64,000 nt of DNA from Alcaligenes ammonioxydans (GCF_019343455.1 NZ_CP049362.1:1302001-1366000); one strand, 5' to 3'; numbered from the stretch's first letter, positions 19,403 through 29,250 are shown. Numbers and translations: made by a program. The notes: generated from the letters alone by a model not told the origin.

Positions 19403-20755
19403 TCAGGCGAAGGTATCAACCAGCGCATCCGGGTTCAGCGAGCGGGTAGCGCTGCGGTTCACCAAGAGGTCGGTCTCCTCTGGGGATGCCACCGTGTTCA
19501 GGCTGAAGGCGGCCTGTTCGCCCTGGCTGCCTTGGGCTACCAATTGCTCGCGAAAGGCCTCATGCGAGGCGTGCTGGTCACCCACGTCCGCCTGGCCCAG
19601 AGTCAGGCCGTTTTCCGCGAACTGCTGTTGCAGTTGTTGCAGGGACTGCTCCAGGGCCTGACGCACTTGGGCGTGGGGTGAGGTAATCATGGCGTGGGCC
19701 ATGCCGTCCTGCATCTGCAAAGTAATGCGCAGGGGGCCCAGTTCAGGCGGGTCCAGGCGGATATCAGCACTCTGAATGCTGCCTTGGGCTTGCTGGGCCA
19801 GTGTAATCATCTGGCGTCCCATGGCAGCGCCCCATTCAGGGGATTGAACCGGTGTGGCAATGGCCAGCGTCATTGCGCTGGGTAAGGCGGCGGGACTGTT
19901 AGCCGGGAGCGTGCCGGGCGTGGCGCTCAGTTGGGCCAGCAAGGACGCATCCAGAGCGGGCAGATTCAGGTTCACGCCTGCACGAGCATCCTCCGCCATG
20001 TGTCGACCCAGGGCCGCCAGAGACGCTGAAGCGTCATCCATCAGATGAGCTTGAGACGACGCTGTGCTCGCGACGAGCTTGGTGTTAAAGGCGGTGTCGT
20101 TTACGACGTGGGCCGCATTGACAGCCGCTTTGCGGACGGGGGTGGCAGCTAGCGGATTACTGTTCTCAAGGGATTTGGGCAAGGCCAGTTCAGCACTCAG
20201 GTCAACATCTGCTTGCGCCGCAGTGGTTTCCAAGGGGGTCGCCACGGCTGCGGCGCGGGTACTGCTCAGCTCGGCGGCCAGAGTCTGGCGCGTGTGGGCG
20301 GCGGTCACAGGTAGCGTGCGCTCTGTCTGCGCTGCTTTGATCTCGGTTTTGCTGTTCTTGATGGCTTGCACTTGCGACAGAATGGACAAGGCCATTGCGG
20401 GCAGGCCGCTATCGGCCGGTGCCTCGGTGTCCAGCTCCAGGTCGCTCTGATCGGCGATCATCAAGGCCGGGTCTGTGTTCAGGGTGTCCAGCTCACTGGC
20501 CCCCGCTGGCCCGGCTACTGTCTCAGCCTGTTTGGGGCTGCGTGCGAGAGCCTGGGTGTGAGTGTGGTCCTGTCTGGCAGCGGTCCCTGTCTTGCCAGCC
20601 CCTTTGCCTTGCACGTGTTGCTGTTGCGTTTGCAGATGCTGGGCAAAGCCTTCGTCCTTGGGCGCGTGCGCAGCCGCAGGCCCGGCCGTAGGGGCGACGG
20701 GGGCCGAGGGTGCGGCAGGAGCCGCAGGTAAAACCGAAAGAGTGGGCGAAGTCAT
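19403..20755 (-). CDS. fliK: flagellar hook-length control protein FliK
   Basis: Molecular ruler of 450 residues. The first 330 are low-complexity Ala/Pro/Thr/Gln-rich sequence. The C-terminal domain, from about 335, is the conserved Flg_hook segment: IRLDPPELGPLRITLQMQDG, then HAQVRQALEQSLQQLQQQFA and GLTLGQADV. It is secreted during hook growth and triggers the substrate switch through FlhB. It lies 12 bases after fliJ. A second FliK-like gene occurs at 27119-28402. Confidence 0.93.
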   Translation of the reverse strand: MTSPTLSVLPAAPAAPSAPVAPTAGPAAAHAPKDEGFAQHLQTQQQHVQGKGAGKTGTAARQDHTHTQALARSPKQAETVAGPAGASELDTLNTDPALMIADQSDLELDTEAPADSGLPAMALSILSQVQAIKNSKTEIKAAQTERTLPVTAAHTRQTLAAELSSTRAAAVATPLETTAAQADVDLSAELALPKSLENSNPLAATPVRKAAVNAAHVVNDTAFNTKLVASTASSQAHLMDDASASLAALGRHMAEDARAGVNLNLPALDASLLAQLSATPGTLPANSPAALPSAMTLAIATPVQSPEWGAAMGRQMITLAQQAQGSIQSADIRLDPPELGPLRITLQMQDGMAHAMITSPHAQVRQALEQSLQQLQQQFAENGLTLGQADVGDQHASHEAFREQLVAQGSQGEQAAFSLNTVASPEETDLLVNRSATRSLNPDALVDTFA

Positions 20756-20767
20756 GGCGGCGCTTGT

Positions 20768-21217
20768 TTAATAGGCGGTCTGGCTGCGGGTAAAGAGACG
20801 AGCAGCGATTTCGTCGCTGTTTCGTTGTTCCATTCTTTGCTGCTGGACGTGTTGAGTCTGGAGACGACGATCGATCAGGGTTTCATAGGCTTTCAGGCGT
20901 TGCTGGTGGCCATACCAGATCTGTCGTCCCTGTTCCATCTTCTCTTCCAGCGCATGGATAACACTATTTTGCTGGGAAATGGCCTGGTCCAATGTCACGA
21001 TAAAGCGGCGGAAATTGTGATAGTTCGCCATGGTTACCCCCGCCTGACCCACATTGAGCAGGCGCTGGGCATAGTCCTGTCGATAGGTTTGCAGCATTTC
21101 CAGTTGCGATTGGGCCGCATCGCGCTGCGTGCGCAGTTCCTGCAACTGACGGGCGGCGTCGTCAACCTGATTCTGACTGAGATCGACCAGCGTATGTAAG
21201 GAGGCGTTGGCTTTCAT
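20768..21217 (-). CDS. fliJ: flagellar export chaperone FliJ
   Basis: A 149-residue, almost wholly helical and charged protein (LSQNQVDDAARQLQELRTQR, then FRRFIVTLDQAISQQNSVIH) with no membrane segment, consistent with the coiled-coil FliJ stalk that sits in the FliI hexamer like the gamma subunit of F-ATPase. Located two bases downstream of fliI in the usual fliH-I-J-K order. Confidence 0.95.
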   Translation of the reverse strand: MKANASLHTLVDLSQNQVDDAARQLQELRTQRDAAQSQLEMLQTYRQDYAQRLLNVGQAGVTMANYHNFRRFIVTLDQAISQQNSVIHALEEKMEQGRQIWYGHQQRLKAYETLIDRRLQTQHVQQQRMEQRNSDEIAARLFTRSQTAY

Positions 21218-21219
21218 GC

Positions 21220-22662
21220 TTATTGCTCGCTATTTAAAACGGCATTCAACTCATCAAAGGCGCGTGGCATATCCACACGTTGCTGCATGCCCTGGCGCAG
21301 GTAGGCTTCTAGCCAAGGGTAGCGATCAATGGCCTGGTCAATGGCCGGGTCGTTGCCCCGGGTGTAGGCGCCCACCGCAATCAGGTCGCGGTTGCGTTGA
21401 TAGCTGGAGAGCAGACCCTTGAAACGGTGCACCATCTTGACTTGCTCAGGGTCCACGATGCTGGGCATGACCCGCGAAATGGAGGCTTCAATATCAATGG
21501 CAGGGTAGTGGCCGGTTTCGGCCAGACTGCGCGACAGCACAATATGGCCGTCCAGGATTGCTCGGGCCGAGTCGGCAATCGGGTCCTGCTGGTCGTCGCC
21601 CTCGGTCAGCACGGTGTAAAACGCTGTGATTGAGCCGCAACGGCCCTGCGCATTCGGTTCGCCATTACCGGCGCGTTCCACCAGTGCGGGCAGTTTGGCA
21701 AATACCGAAGGGGGGTAGCCTTTGGTAGCGGGCGGCTCGCCGATCGCCAAGGCGATCTCGCGCTGCGCCATCGCATAGCGCGTCAGCGAGTCCATGATCA
21801 ACAGGACATTTTTGCCCTCATCGCGAAAAAACTCGGCCAGACGGGTGGCATAGACCGCGCCTTGTAAACGTAGCAGGGGAGAGACGTCAGCCGGGGCAGC
21901 GACCACTACCGAGCGTTGCAGACCTTCCTCGCCCAGGTTGTGCTCAATGAATTCCTTGACTTCTCGGCCCCGTTCGCCAATCAGGCCGACGACAATAATG
22001 TCGGCCTGGGTGTAGCGCGCCATCATGCCCAGGAGCACACTCTTGCCTACACCGGAGCCGGCAAACAGCCCCATGCGCTGACCACGACCGACGGTGAGCA
22101 GACCATTGATGGCGCGCACGCCGACATCCAGCACCGTGTCGATCGGGCTGCGCTTGAGCGGGTTGGGTGTGGTGTGGCTGAGCGGGACGCAGGATTGGGC
22201 GTCGATCGGACCCAGGCCGTCCAGCGGGTTGCCGCTGCCGTCCACGACCCGGCCCAGCAGCCCCGGGCCAACCGGAACGTGGCGAGAGCGGGCCTGGGCA
22301 GGCAGCCTGTCGGGTTGATCGGAGTCGGGCAGGGGAACGGGGGGCTGCAGTTGGGCCTCGACGGGCACCACGCGTGCCCCTGGCGGCAGGCCTGAAATTT
22401 CGCTCAGGGGCATCAGGTACAGGGACCGGCCCTCAAAGCCCACAACCTCGGCTTCTGCCCAGATATTCTGGGCGGCAGACAGCTCCACTTTACAGGCGGC
22501 ACCTACTGCCAGTTTCAAACCTGTGGCTTCCAGCACCAGACCGGTGGCGCGCACGACACGGCCGCTGCGCAAACTGGGCTCGATCGCTTGTACCCGTTGT
22601 TGCGCCGATAGCAGTTGGGCACGCCAGCGTTCGGGGGTGGGGGCCAGCTTGGCAGGGACCAT
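21220..22662 (-). CDS. fliI: flagellum-specific ATPase FliI
   Basis: Export ATPase of 480 residues, related to the F1 beta subunit. Walker A is GSGVGKS at about 202-208. Walker B is [25 protein letters not shown] and the C-terminal helical domain are also present. Residues 130-160 hold the conserved [20 protein letters not shown]. It energises unfolding of export substrates with FliH and FliJ. The ATG abuts the fliH stop exactly, indicating coupling. Confidence 0.98.
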   Translation of the reverse strand: MVPAKLAPTPERWRAQLLSAQQRVQAIEPSLRSGRVVRATGLVLEATGLKLAVGAACKVELSAAQNIWAEAEVVGFEGRSLYLMPLSEISGLPPGARVVPVEAQLQPPVPLPDSDQPDRLPAQARSRHVPVGPGLLGRVVDGSGNPLDGLGPIDAQSCVPLSHTTPNPLKRSPIDTVLDVGVRAINGLLTVGRGQRMGLFAGSGVGKSVLLGMMARYTQADIIVVGLIGERGREVKEFIEHNLGEEGLQRSVVVAAPADVSPLLRLQGAVYATRLAEFFRDEGKNVLLIMDSLTRYAMAQREIALAIGEPPATKGYPPSVFAKLPALVERAGNGEPNAQGRCGSITAFYTVLTEGDDQQDPIADSARAILDGHIVLSRSLAETGHYPAIDIEASISRVMPSIVDPEQVKMVHRFKGLLSSYQRNRDLIAVGAYTRGNDPAIDQAIDRYPWLEAYLRQGMQQRVDMPRAFDELNAVLNSEQ

Positions 22663-23403
22663 TCAGGGCTCCGAGGGGACCGCTAAGCCCAGGCTGGCCA
22701 GTGCCCGTTTCCAGCGGGTTGCAAAGGTCGCGTCGATATCGCCGTAGCTGGAGCGCACTCGGCATTCGCCACGTTGCAGCTGGGCATCTTCCTGCAGGCG
22801 CCAGGCGCGGGGCTCGCCCTGTTCAATCAGAAATTCACGCACCAGACTGATGTCGTCCGGGTGCAGGCTCAGTTCCAGGGCGCTGGTATCACCGGGATCG
22901 CTGCGCAGCACCTCGGCGACCAGATCGCGGATGCGGCCGGGCTCGGAGGTGATGGTGCTTTGCAAGACATGCTCGGCAATGCGGGTGGCCAGCTGAATCA
23001 GCGCCTGCCCCATTTCCTGATTCATCATTTCGATGGATTGGGCGCAGTTCTGGTTCAGGGCAACAAATTCCTTGATGTACTGATCGATTTGTTCTTGCGC
23101 CTTGGCCATGCCGGCGCTGATGCCGGCCTCATAACCCAGGGCATGGCCGCTTTCCTGGCCCGCAGCCAGTCCTGCTGCGTGACCTTGATCGAAACCGGCC
23201 TGATAGCCTTGCTGATGGCCTTCTTCCTGTGCCTGACTGCGCTGCTCGTCCAGTTCGCGTTGCAGCTCTTCCTGGGTGGGAGGCACAAATTCTGGTTCTT
23301 GCGGCTCGTTGGCAGGGGTCGGGTCATCGAGCCCATGCATCTGCCAGCGGGTCCAGCTGTCCTGCAGCTCTGAGTACGCCGAGGCTTTGCGATGGCTGGG
23401 CAT
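22663..23403 (-). CDS. fliH: flagellar assembly protein FliH
   Basis: A 246-residue regulator of FliI. The N-terminal part is acidic, with a run of GxxxG-type repeats (GYQAGFDQGHAAGLAAGQ and continuing), a hallmark of FliH glycine-repeat coiled coils. The C-terminal half resembles the V-ATPase E-subunit fold (ELSLHPDDISLVREFL, GECRVRSSYGDIDATFATRW). It anchors FliI to the C ring through FliN. A 91-base gap separates it from fliG, larger than any other gap within the fliEFGHIJK stretch; nothing recognisable was seen there. Confidence 0.95.
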   Translation of the reverse strand: MPSHRKASAYSELQDSWTRWQMHGLDDPTPANEPQEPEFVPPTQEELQRELDEQRSQAQEEGHQQGYQAGFDQGHAAGLAAGQESGHALGYEAGISAGMAKAQEQIDQYIKEFVALNQNCAQSIEMMNQEMGQALIQLATRIAEHVLQSTITSEPGRIRDLVAEVLRSDPGDTSALELSLHPDDISLVREFLIEQGEPRAWRLQEDAQLQRGECRVRSSYGDIDATFATRWKRALASLGLAVPSEP

Positions 23404-23494
23404 CTATAGGCCCCCTTGACCAGCGCCGTGCGCCAAGGCCGGACGCAAAAAACAAACGGCCCACGCCAGCCGGGCCTGTTCAGACACGACCATC

Positions 23495-24514
23495 CTAGAC
23501 ATACTCGTCCCCGCTCAGGCCACCCAGTGTGATCTGGCCGGCTTCGGCCAGACGGCGTGCCACCTGCACAATGGCTTTTTGCTCCTGCTCCACCTTGGAC
23601 ATGCGGATCGGGCCCTGGGCGTCGATATCCTCGCGCAACATTTCGGCGGCACGGTTGGACATGTTGCGAAAGAACTTGTCGCGCAGCTCTTCGGGCGCGC
23701 CTTTGAGGGCGATGGTCAGTGCAGAAGTTTCGATTTCCTTGAGCAGCAACTGGATAGCGATGTCTTCCACATCGGCCAGGTTCTCGAACACGAACATCTC
23801 GTCCACGATGCGCTGGGTCAGGTCGGCATCCATGCCGCGCAGGCTGGTCAGTACGGACTCTTCCAGGCTGGCGTTCATGTAGTTCAGCATCTCTGCTGCC
23901 GTGCGCGGCCCGCCCATCTTGCTGCGTTTGGCGCCCTGGCCGGACAAGATGCCGTTCAACACTTCGGTCAGCTCGTTCAGCGCGGTAGGCTGTACGCCGC
24001 CAAAGGTGGCAATGCGCAAGACCACATCGTCACGCAGGCGATCCGGGATGTGTCCCAGAATATCGGCGGCACGGTCACGTTCCAGGTGTACCAGAATGGT
24101 GGCGATAATTTGCGGGTGCTCGTCGGCAATCAGCTCGGCCACGCTGGAGGCGTCCAGCCAGTTCAGGGCGTCAATACCGCTGCTGGCGCCTTCGCCGTTC
24201 TCCAGCAAGTCCTCGATCAGGCCAGCGGCACGGTCCGAGCCCAGCGCTTTGGTCAATACCGAGCGGATATAGGCGTTTGAATCCAGCGCCACGGCCATGA
24301 ACTGGTCGGCTTCCTGACGAAAACTCTCCAGCGCCTCGTCCATGTCGGCACGGGTCAGCTGCTTCAAGGAGGCCATTGCCGTACTGAGCTGCTGCACTTC
24401 ACGGGGCGAGAGGTGACGAAACACTTCGGCAGCGGCATCTTCCCCCAAGGACATCATCAAAATCGCACTGCGTTCGATGGAGTCGTCCGGTTTAGCCGTT
24501 TTCATTTTTTTCAT
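23495..24514 (-). CDS. fliG: flagellar motor switch protein FliG
   Basis: Rotor protein of 339 residues. Features include AILMMSLGEDAAAEVFRHLS near the start, the EHPQIIATILVHLERDRAAD segment, and the C-terminal torque helix region with EELRDKFFRNMSNRAAEMLR, carrying the charged residues that interact with MotA. The N-terminal domain binds FliF. The start lies 23 bases inside the fliF 3' end; a second ATG three codons later is also possible. Confidence 0.98.
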   Translation of the reverse strand: MKKMKTAKPDDSIERSAILMMSLGEDAAAEVFRHLSPREVQQLSTAMASLKQLTRADMDEALESFRQEADQFMAVALDSNAYIRSVLTKALGSDRAAGLIEDLLENGEGASSGIDALNWLDASSVAELIADEHPQIIATILVHLERDRAADILGHIPDRLRDDVVLRIATFGGVQPTALNELTEVLNGILSGQGAKRSKMGGPRTAAEMLNYMNASLEESVLTSLRGMDADLTQRIVDEMFVFENLADVEDIAIQLLLKEIETSALTIALKGAPEELRDKFFRNMSNRAAEMLREDIDAQGPIRMSKVEQEQKAIVQVARRLAEAGQITLGGLSGDEYV

Positions 24515-26252
24515 CTTTGTTTAACCAGGAGCGCAACACCATAGCCACGGCGCGTGGATCGTCGTGAGCCAGCTTGCGGGCGGTGTTCAGATTCTCTTCG
24601 TAACGGCTCATTTCAGCAGCGCGCTGTTCAGCGGCATGCTCACGAGCGGCATCCTCTTTCTGACGCTCGACGCGGGCATCCGCCACCGCCTTGGCCTGAA
24701 TCAGGCCCTGGACGATGGGGTTGATGACGATGCGCCACGCCATGAACAGAATGAATGCAAAGACCACATACTTGATCAATTCCATGGCCAGCTCTCGGTA
24801 CTCCGGATTTTTCCAGAAGGGGGTATCAATATCGCCTTGCTCGTTGAACTGACCGTTCACCACGCTTAGGCTGTCGCCTCGCTCAGCCGAGTAGCCTACG
24901 GCCTGTTTGACCAGATCTCGGATTTTGTCCAGTTCTTCCTGGTCCAGCGGCTGGTTGTCCTTGTCGGTGTTGCGATAGTTCACCACCACGGCCACCGACA
25001 GGCGGCTTAGCTGGCCCATGGGCCCTTTGACGTGGCTGATCGTGCGGTCCACTTCATAGTTGACGGTGGAGTCGTTGCGCGCATTACCGGTGTTTTGCAA
25101 AAGACGGGCCTGCTCGGCCAGGGAAACCAGTGAAGGGTCCGTGCTGGCAGCGGCATCGGCCGTCTGTGTCGTGTTAGTTGCGGCCGTGTCATTACCGGCG
25201 GCAGCGGGCGCTTGTGGCTGAGTGGGAGCGGCTGGCGGGTTGACCAGATTGGCCGTGGCATTGTTGGGGGCCTGATTGCTCAGGGCACCGGGAACGCCCT
25301 GGGGCTGTTGCGGATTGCGTTGCAGGGAGGAACTGGTCTGCTGGCTGCGTACCGCTGCCTGGCCAGGTTGCTGATTGGGCTTGTAGACCTCGGAGGTCTG
25401 TTCGCGCCGTGAGAAGTCCACCTCGGCGGTCACTTGTGCACGCACATTGCCCGGGCCCACCAGCGGGTTCAGCAAGGTCAGAATACGTTGTACGGCGCGG
25501 TACTCGATGTCGTTGACAAAGTTGCGCTGCTGATTGTCCGCGCCCATCTCTCCCGCGGGTGCGGTGAGCAAACGACCATTCTGGTCGATGATGGAGACCT
25601 TGTCGGCTTGCAGATTGGGCACGCTGGAGGAGATCAGCCAACTGATGGCCGAGACCTGACCCTCACTCAGATCGCGGCCGGGGTAGAGCGACAGCACCAC
25701 CGAGGCGGTGGGCGACTGGCGATCGCGTACAAACAAGGTCTCACGTGGCATGGCCAGGTGAACCCGGGCCTCCTTGACGGCATGCACGGCCTTGATGGAG
25801 TTGGCCAGTTCGCCTTCCAGCGCCCGCTGATACGTGACTTGCTCCGTGAACTGGCTGGCCCCAAAGCGGCTTTGATCCAGCAGCTCGAAACCGGCATTGC
25901 CGCTGCGCGGCAAACCTTGCGAGGCCATTTGCATGCGCACATCGTGGACCCGATCCTCAGGAACCAGAATCGCAGTGCCGTTCGTGTTGAATTGGTAAGG
26001 CACATTCATCTGGCCCAGGGCCGAGACGATGGCGCCGCCATCACGGTCGTCCAGATTGGAGAACAGAACCTGGTAGGTTGGGCCACGGCTCCACATCAGG
26101 ATGGCGACAATCAGGGCGATCAGAGCCGCGCCCAGCCCGATCAATGCCGTCTTGGGCAGGGTGCGCAGCGTGTCGTAGCCAGGAATTTTATTCAGCATCT
26201 GTGCTGTCTGACTCATGGATGACCTTGGTGAGGCAGAGGCAGGGTTCTGCAT
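24492..26252 (-). CDS. fliF: flagellar MS-ring protein FliF
   Basis: MS-ring subunit, about 586 residues from ATG 26252. The open frame continues 6 codons to a TTG, and ATG 26216 is also possible, preceded by AAGG. Two membrane helices (about residues 37-57 and 455-475) flank the periplasmic ring-building YscJ/FliF domains (YQVLFSNLDDRDGGAIVSAL; VHLAMPRETLFVRDRQSPTA). The cytosolic C-terminal tail (DDPRAVAMVLRSWLNKDE) is the FliG-binding peptide. It follows fliE by about 60 bases. Confidence 0.97.
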   Translation of the reverse strand: MQNPASASPRSSMSQTAQMLNKIPGYDTLRTLPKTALIGLGAALIALIVAILMWSRGPTYQVLFSNLDDRDGGAIVSALGQMNVPYQFNTNGTAILVPEDRVHDVRMQMASQGLPRSGNAGFELLDQSRFGASQFTEQVTYQRALEGELANSIKAVHAVKEARVHLAMPRETLFVRDRQSPTASVVLSLYPGRDLSEGQVSAISWLISSSVPNLQADKVSIIDQNGRLLTAPAGEMGADNQQRNFVNDIEYRAVQRILTLLNPLVGPGNVRAQVTAEVDFSRREQTSEVYKPNQQPGQAAVRSQQTSSSLQRNPQQPQGVPGALSNQAPNNATANLVNPPAAPTQPQAPAAAGNDTAATNTTQTADAAASTDPSLVSLAEQARLLQNTGNARNDSTVNYEVDRTISHVKGPMGQLSRLSVAVVVNYRNTDKDNQPLDQEELDKIRDLVKQAVGYSAERGDSLSVVNGQFNEQGDIDTPFWKNPEYRELAMELIKYVVFAFILFMAWRIVINPIVQGLIQAKAVADARVERQKEDAAREHAAEQRAAEMSRYEENLNTARKLAHDDPRAVAMVLRSWLNKDEKNENG

Positions 26253-26330
26253 GGAATCAGGGGAGTTCAAATCAGGACGTGCTCAGGCAGCATTAAGGGA
26301 AAGGGCGGCGGGCATGAAAGGATCAGGCGC

Positions 26331-26666
26331 TTACACCGGCATACTGGCAATTTCTTGGTAGGCGGCCACTAAGCGGTTGCGTACCTGGACGGTGGCCTGA
26401 AAGCCAACGCTGGCTTTTTGCAGGTCAATCATCACGTCATTCAAGGAGATTCCGGGCTCGCCCATTTCAAAGGCCTGGGCCTGAGCGCTGGCCTCGTTTT
26501 GCGCCTGTGACACCCGGTTCAAGGAGCGTGCCAGCTCGGCGGCAAAGCCCCCAGGCGCAGCGCTGCTGGCCGGGGAGGACACAGAACTGGAAGCCCCGGC
26601 AGCCTGCGCGACAGCGCGCATCTGGGCCAAAAGGTTTTCAATGCTGGAGAGATTGGAAATCGACAT
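26331..26666 (-). CDS. fliE: flagellar hook-basal body complex protein FliE
   Basis: A 111-residue MS ring-rod junction protein, from ATG 26666 ([19 protein letters not shown]); the frame is open 11 codons upstream without support. The C-terminal half is the family signature: [20 protein letters not shown], then [20 protein letters not shown] and [19 protein letters not shown]. First gene of the leftward fliEFGHIJK operon; a terminator for the preceding unit lies at 26772-26793. Confidence 0.96.
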   Translation of the reverse strand: MSISNLSSIENLLAQMRAVAQAAGASSSVSSPASSAAPGGFAAELARSLNRVSQAQNEASAQAQAFEMGEPGISLNDVMIDLQKASVGFQATVQVRNRLVAAYQEIASMPV

Positions 26667-26771
26667 GTTCGCTTGCCAGAAAGTCAGGATGGGCTGCACG
26701 CACAGGTGCGGGCAGCTTGCCGTGCTTAATGTAACGTTTTGAACGCGAGGCTAAGCAGGGTATCTAAGCCC

Positions 26772-26793
26772 AAAAACAGGGGCTTTTCAGCCC
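26772..26793 (-). terminator. intrinsic terminator after the FlhB-like gene
   Basis: On the minus strand GGGCT-GAAA-AGCCC (26780-26793) is followed by CCTG and a run of five T. It lies 16 bases downstream of the FlhB-domain gene and upstream of fliE, separating the fliK2/flhB-like unit from the fliE operon. Confidence 0.7.
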
Positions 26794-26808
26794 TTCTAAA
26801 CGAGGGCA

Positions 26809-27129
26809 TCAAGGTTTTGAGGCATCGTGCAAGGCCTGCAAGGCTTGTGTGGCTTGGGGATGGCCTTGTTCCAGCGCATACAGCCAGGCCAGCAATTCGG
26901 CGACGGCCTGATAGAGCTGGGGAGGAATATGACGGTCCAGGTCCACTTGCATCAGCAGGCCCACCAGCTCGGGGGACTCGTGGACGTACAGGTTATGCTC
27001 CCGGGCCGTTTCGATGATTTTTTCAGCCAGGGTGCCGTAGCCTTTGGCGACTACGCGCGGAGCCCCATCCTTGGGGTCGTAGCGCAAGGCCAGGGCCTGC
27101 GGACGATGGGTCGGTGATTCAGGCTTCAT
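26809..27129 (-). CDS. FlhB C-terminal-domain homologue (FlhX-like)
   Basis: A 106-residue soluble protein matching only the cytosolic C-terminal domain of FlhB/YscU: ALALRYDPKDGAPRVVAKGY, then KIIETAREHNLYVHESPELV and LDRHIPPQLYQAVAELLAW. It lacks the four membrane helices and, importantly, the NPTH autocleavage motif that full FlhB carries before this region. Such stand-alone copies can act in substrate-specificity switching in the flagellar export gate. It overlaps the second FliK-like gene by 11 bases; FliK is the partner of FlhB in that switch. Confidence 0.86.
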   Translation of the reverse strand: MKPESPTHRPQALALRYDPKDGAPRVVAKGYGTLAEKIIETAREHNLYVHESPELVGLLMQVDLDRHIPPQLYQAVAELLAWLYALEQGHPQATQALQALHDASKP

Positions 27130-28402
27130 CGGGCAGGTCCTGCGGCAGGGTCGGGTCAGCCTCGATCTGCAACTGGCTCAGAATCAGGCCCTGGCCCTGC
27201 AGGCGTTCACGCAAGGGCAGGCTGTGCTCGTCCAGGTAGGGAGCGGACTGCTCGGCCTGGATATGGACCAGCAACTGCTGATTCAAAAGATTCAGGCGCA
27301 GGGTGATCGGGCCCAGGGTGGGCAGGTCCAGTCGCACGGTGCTGGACCAGTGCTCTGTCTCTTCGTCTGATTGGGCTTCGTGACGCTGAACGCTCCAATC
27401 CATCTCCGCCTCTGGCCAGGCCTGGCCCTGCCATTGCAGACTCTGGTGGGCCAGTGTGTCCAGTTGCTGGCGCAGCAGCAGGCTGTTGGCCGGGTCCGGG
27501 GCAGAGGGGGGCGTTTGACTGGCAGGGCTGTGGGCGGATGCCGGTTCGGCCGAAGGGCGGTGCTGGTTTTGTGGTTCCAGCTGCAGTTCGCTGACGCTAC
27601 GTTGACCAAAGTGCAAATCACTGAGGTGAGACTCGTAAAACAAGCCGCTGTGTTGCAGGGCCTGGGGTAACGCCTGGGCGAAGTGTTGCGCCAGTGCAGC
27701 CGTGCTGCCGATGGGCAGGGCTCCGGTGGCCGTCGTGCCCGTGGCCGCCGTCCCGGTGCCGGACAGGCCTGCGGGGTTTGCGGGTGTGCCGGCCGTGCCG
27801 CCAGCCGTCGCGCCTGGCCCCGCGTGGGCACCTCCCGTTGCGCTGCTGCCGGGCAAGGGCAGCCCTTGCTGAGTCAGGGTGGCCATGGTGCTGGCGGCCG
27901 TTTGTGCCATGCCGGCGCGTCCACCTGCCTGACCATCGGTGCCGGGGCGGGCGGCTTCGCTGGCGTCTGCTTGCAGTGTAGGGTGGCTGGACAATAAGGC
28001 CTGTCTGCCCTGAATGGCGGGCGTTCGATCCGGAAAGCGCTCCAGCAGGGAAAGAATCAGTTGAGCGGTGCGTCCCAACGTTGTCGGGGCTGAACTGGTG
28101 GTGCTCGTATTGGGGCCGCGTGCAGTCAGGGCCGGATCGGTCAGGCTTTGACCGGTTTGTGTACGCAGGTTCCGGCTGTCGCGACCCTGGGTGTGGGCAC
28201 GAGCCTGATCTACGCTTTGGCGTTGATCTCGCGCGGTCTGATTTTCAAGGCGCTCGGCGCGTTGACTGCCCGGTGTCTGGCTGATCGCATCCGGTCGGGC
28301 GCCCGTGGCGATATTGCTTTGCTGTCCTGTGCTGATACCCAGAACGGCATCCAGCCGCTGAATAAGCAGCGTCCCCAAGGGGGAGGGGCCGCCAATGCTC
28401 AT
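27119..28402 (-). CDS. second FliK-like hook-length control protein
   Basis: A 427-residue protein. Residues 1-330 are Ala/Gly/Thr/Gln-rich low-complexity sequence with a Gly-Ala-Thr repeat stretch around 185-235. The C-terminal 90 residues resemble the FliK hook-control domain (TVRLDLPTLGPITLRLNLLN, then SLPLRERLQGQGLILSQLQI). It differs from the canonical fliK at 19403. It sits between fliT (4-base overlap) and the FlhB-domain homologue (11-base overlap), which links a ruler-like protein to an FlhB-like receiver. Confidence 0.8.
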   Translation of the reverse strand: MSIGGPSPLGTLLIQRLDAVLGISTGQQSNIATGARPDAISQTPGSQRAERLENQTARDQRQSVDQARAHTQGRDSRNLRTQTGQSLTDPALTARGPNTSTTSSAPTTLGRTAQLILSLLERFPDRTPAIQGRQALLSSHPTLQADASEAARPGTDGQAGGRAGMAQTAASTMATLTQQGLPLPGSSATGGAHAGPGATAGGTAGTPANPAGLSGTGTAATGTTATGALPIGSTAALAQHFAQALPQALQHSGLFYESHLSDLHFGQRSVSELQLEPQNQHRPSAEPASAHSPASQTPPSAPDPANSLLLRQQLDTLAHQSLQWQGQAWPEAEMDWSVQRHEAQSDEETEHWSSTVRLDLPTLGPITLRLNLLNQQLLVHIQAEQSAPYLDEHSLPLRERLQGQGLILSQLQIEADPTLPQDLPDEA

Positions 28403-28734
28403 GGATGAACGCTAGGGCTGTAGTACGCTTGCAATACCGTTTGCTGGCGTTTCATATTGCCCAGCAGGGCGCCCAGCCGGCTCAGTTCCGGGGTGGCCAG
28501 GTGACGGATCTGGGCGTCATCGGCCAGAATCTGCGTCAGCAGCTGACGACGTGCCTGCTTTTCGGTTGCAGACAGATCTTCCATGTTTTTGAGTTTTTCC
28601 ACGGCGAGTTGATAGTGTTCGGATTGCTCAAACACATCCTCCCAGCGTGCTGATTGGGCAAGCTCCAGCATGTGACGGGTGATGCCGGCGATTATTTGAT
28701 ATTGGTCGACGATCGGGTTAGAGGTATCGCTCAT
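28399..28734 (-). CDS. fliT: flagellar protein FliT
   Basis: A 111-residue helical cytosolic protein of the FliT type (IVDQYQIIAGITRHMLELAQ, ARWEDVFEQSEHYQLAVEKL, LSRLGALLGNMKRQQTVLQA). FliT is the export chaperone for the cap protein FliD and, in enterobacteria, an anti-FlhDC factor. The order fliD-fliS-fliT supports the call. Its stop overlaps the start of the second fliK-like gene. Confidence 0.9.
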   Translation of the reverse strand: MSDTSNPIVDQYQIIAGITRHMLELAQSARWEDVFEQSEHYQLAVEKLKNMEDLSATEKQARRQLLTQILADDAQIRHLATPELSRLGALLGNMKRQQTVLQAYYSPSVHP

Positions 28735-28812
28735 GTTCGTACCAGGCGCAAAAGGCGCAAAGGAGGTTGGAGGTGCGGATCAGAGACGCGCTCTGGTCTG
28801 CGAGCCCCGGAG

Positions 28813-29244
28813 TCAAGCTGGCTGCTTGGCACGTTGGGTGTCAACATTGCTGCGCCAGGCATCGGCAATATCGGTCAGCATACGTTCGGCCAGCGTCAGC
28901 TTTTCCGCGTCATTGCGAAGATTGGCCAGCATCAGGTTGTGCAGGATCAAGTCATAGGTTGCGACCAGATTGCGAGCCAGCTCTCCGCCCTTTTCGGTAT
29001 CGACAGCCATTTTCAGCCCGCTATCGACGATATCGATGGCCTTCGATAAGGATTGCCCCCGCCCGGCAATATTGCCTTGTTCCATGTGTAGACGGGCTTG
29101 CAACATGGCTGTGCGCGCGCCGTTGAACAACAGGGTAATCAGATGTTCGGGACTGGCGCTCAGGACCTCGGTTTCCAGGCCTACCTGGGCGTAGGTGCGA
29201 ACCGATTGTTGGCCAAAGCGACGGGAAGGGGCAGGATAGCTCAT
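28813..29244 (-). CDS. fliS: flagellin export chaperone FliS
   Basis: A 143-residue helical protein that binds the C-terminus of flagellin and prevents premature polymerisation. Family motifs are RTYAQVGLETEVLSASPEHL, ITLLFNGARTAMLQARLHME, GRGQSLSKAIDIVDSGLKMA and LVATYDLILHNLMLANLRND. Six bases separate it from fliD. The client, fliC, lies at 32874. Confidence 0.97.
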   Translation of the reverse strand: MSYPAPSRRFGQQSVRTYAQVGLETEVLSASPEHLITLLFNGARTAMLQARLHMEQGNIAGRGQSLSKAIDIVDSGLKMAVDTEKGGELARNLVATYDLILHNLMLANLRNDAEKLTLAERMLTDIADAWRSNVDTQRAKQPA

Positions 29245-29250
29245 AGGGGT

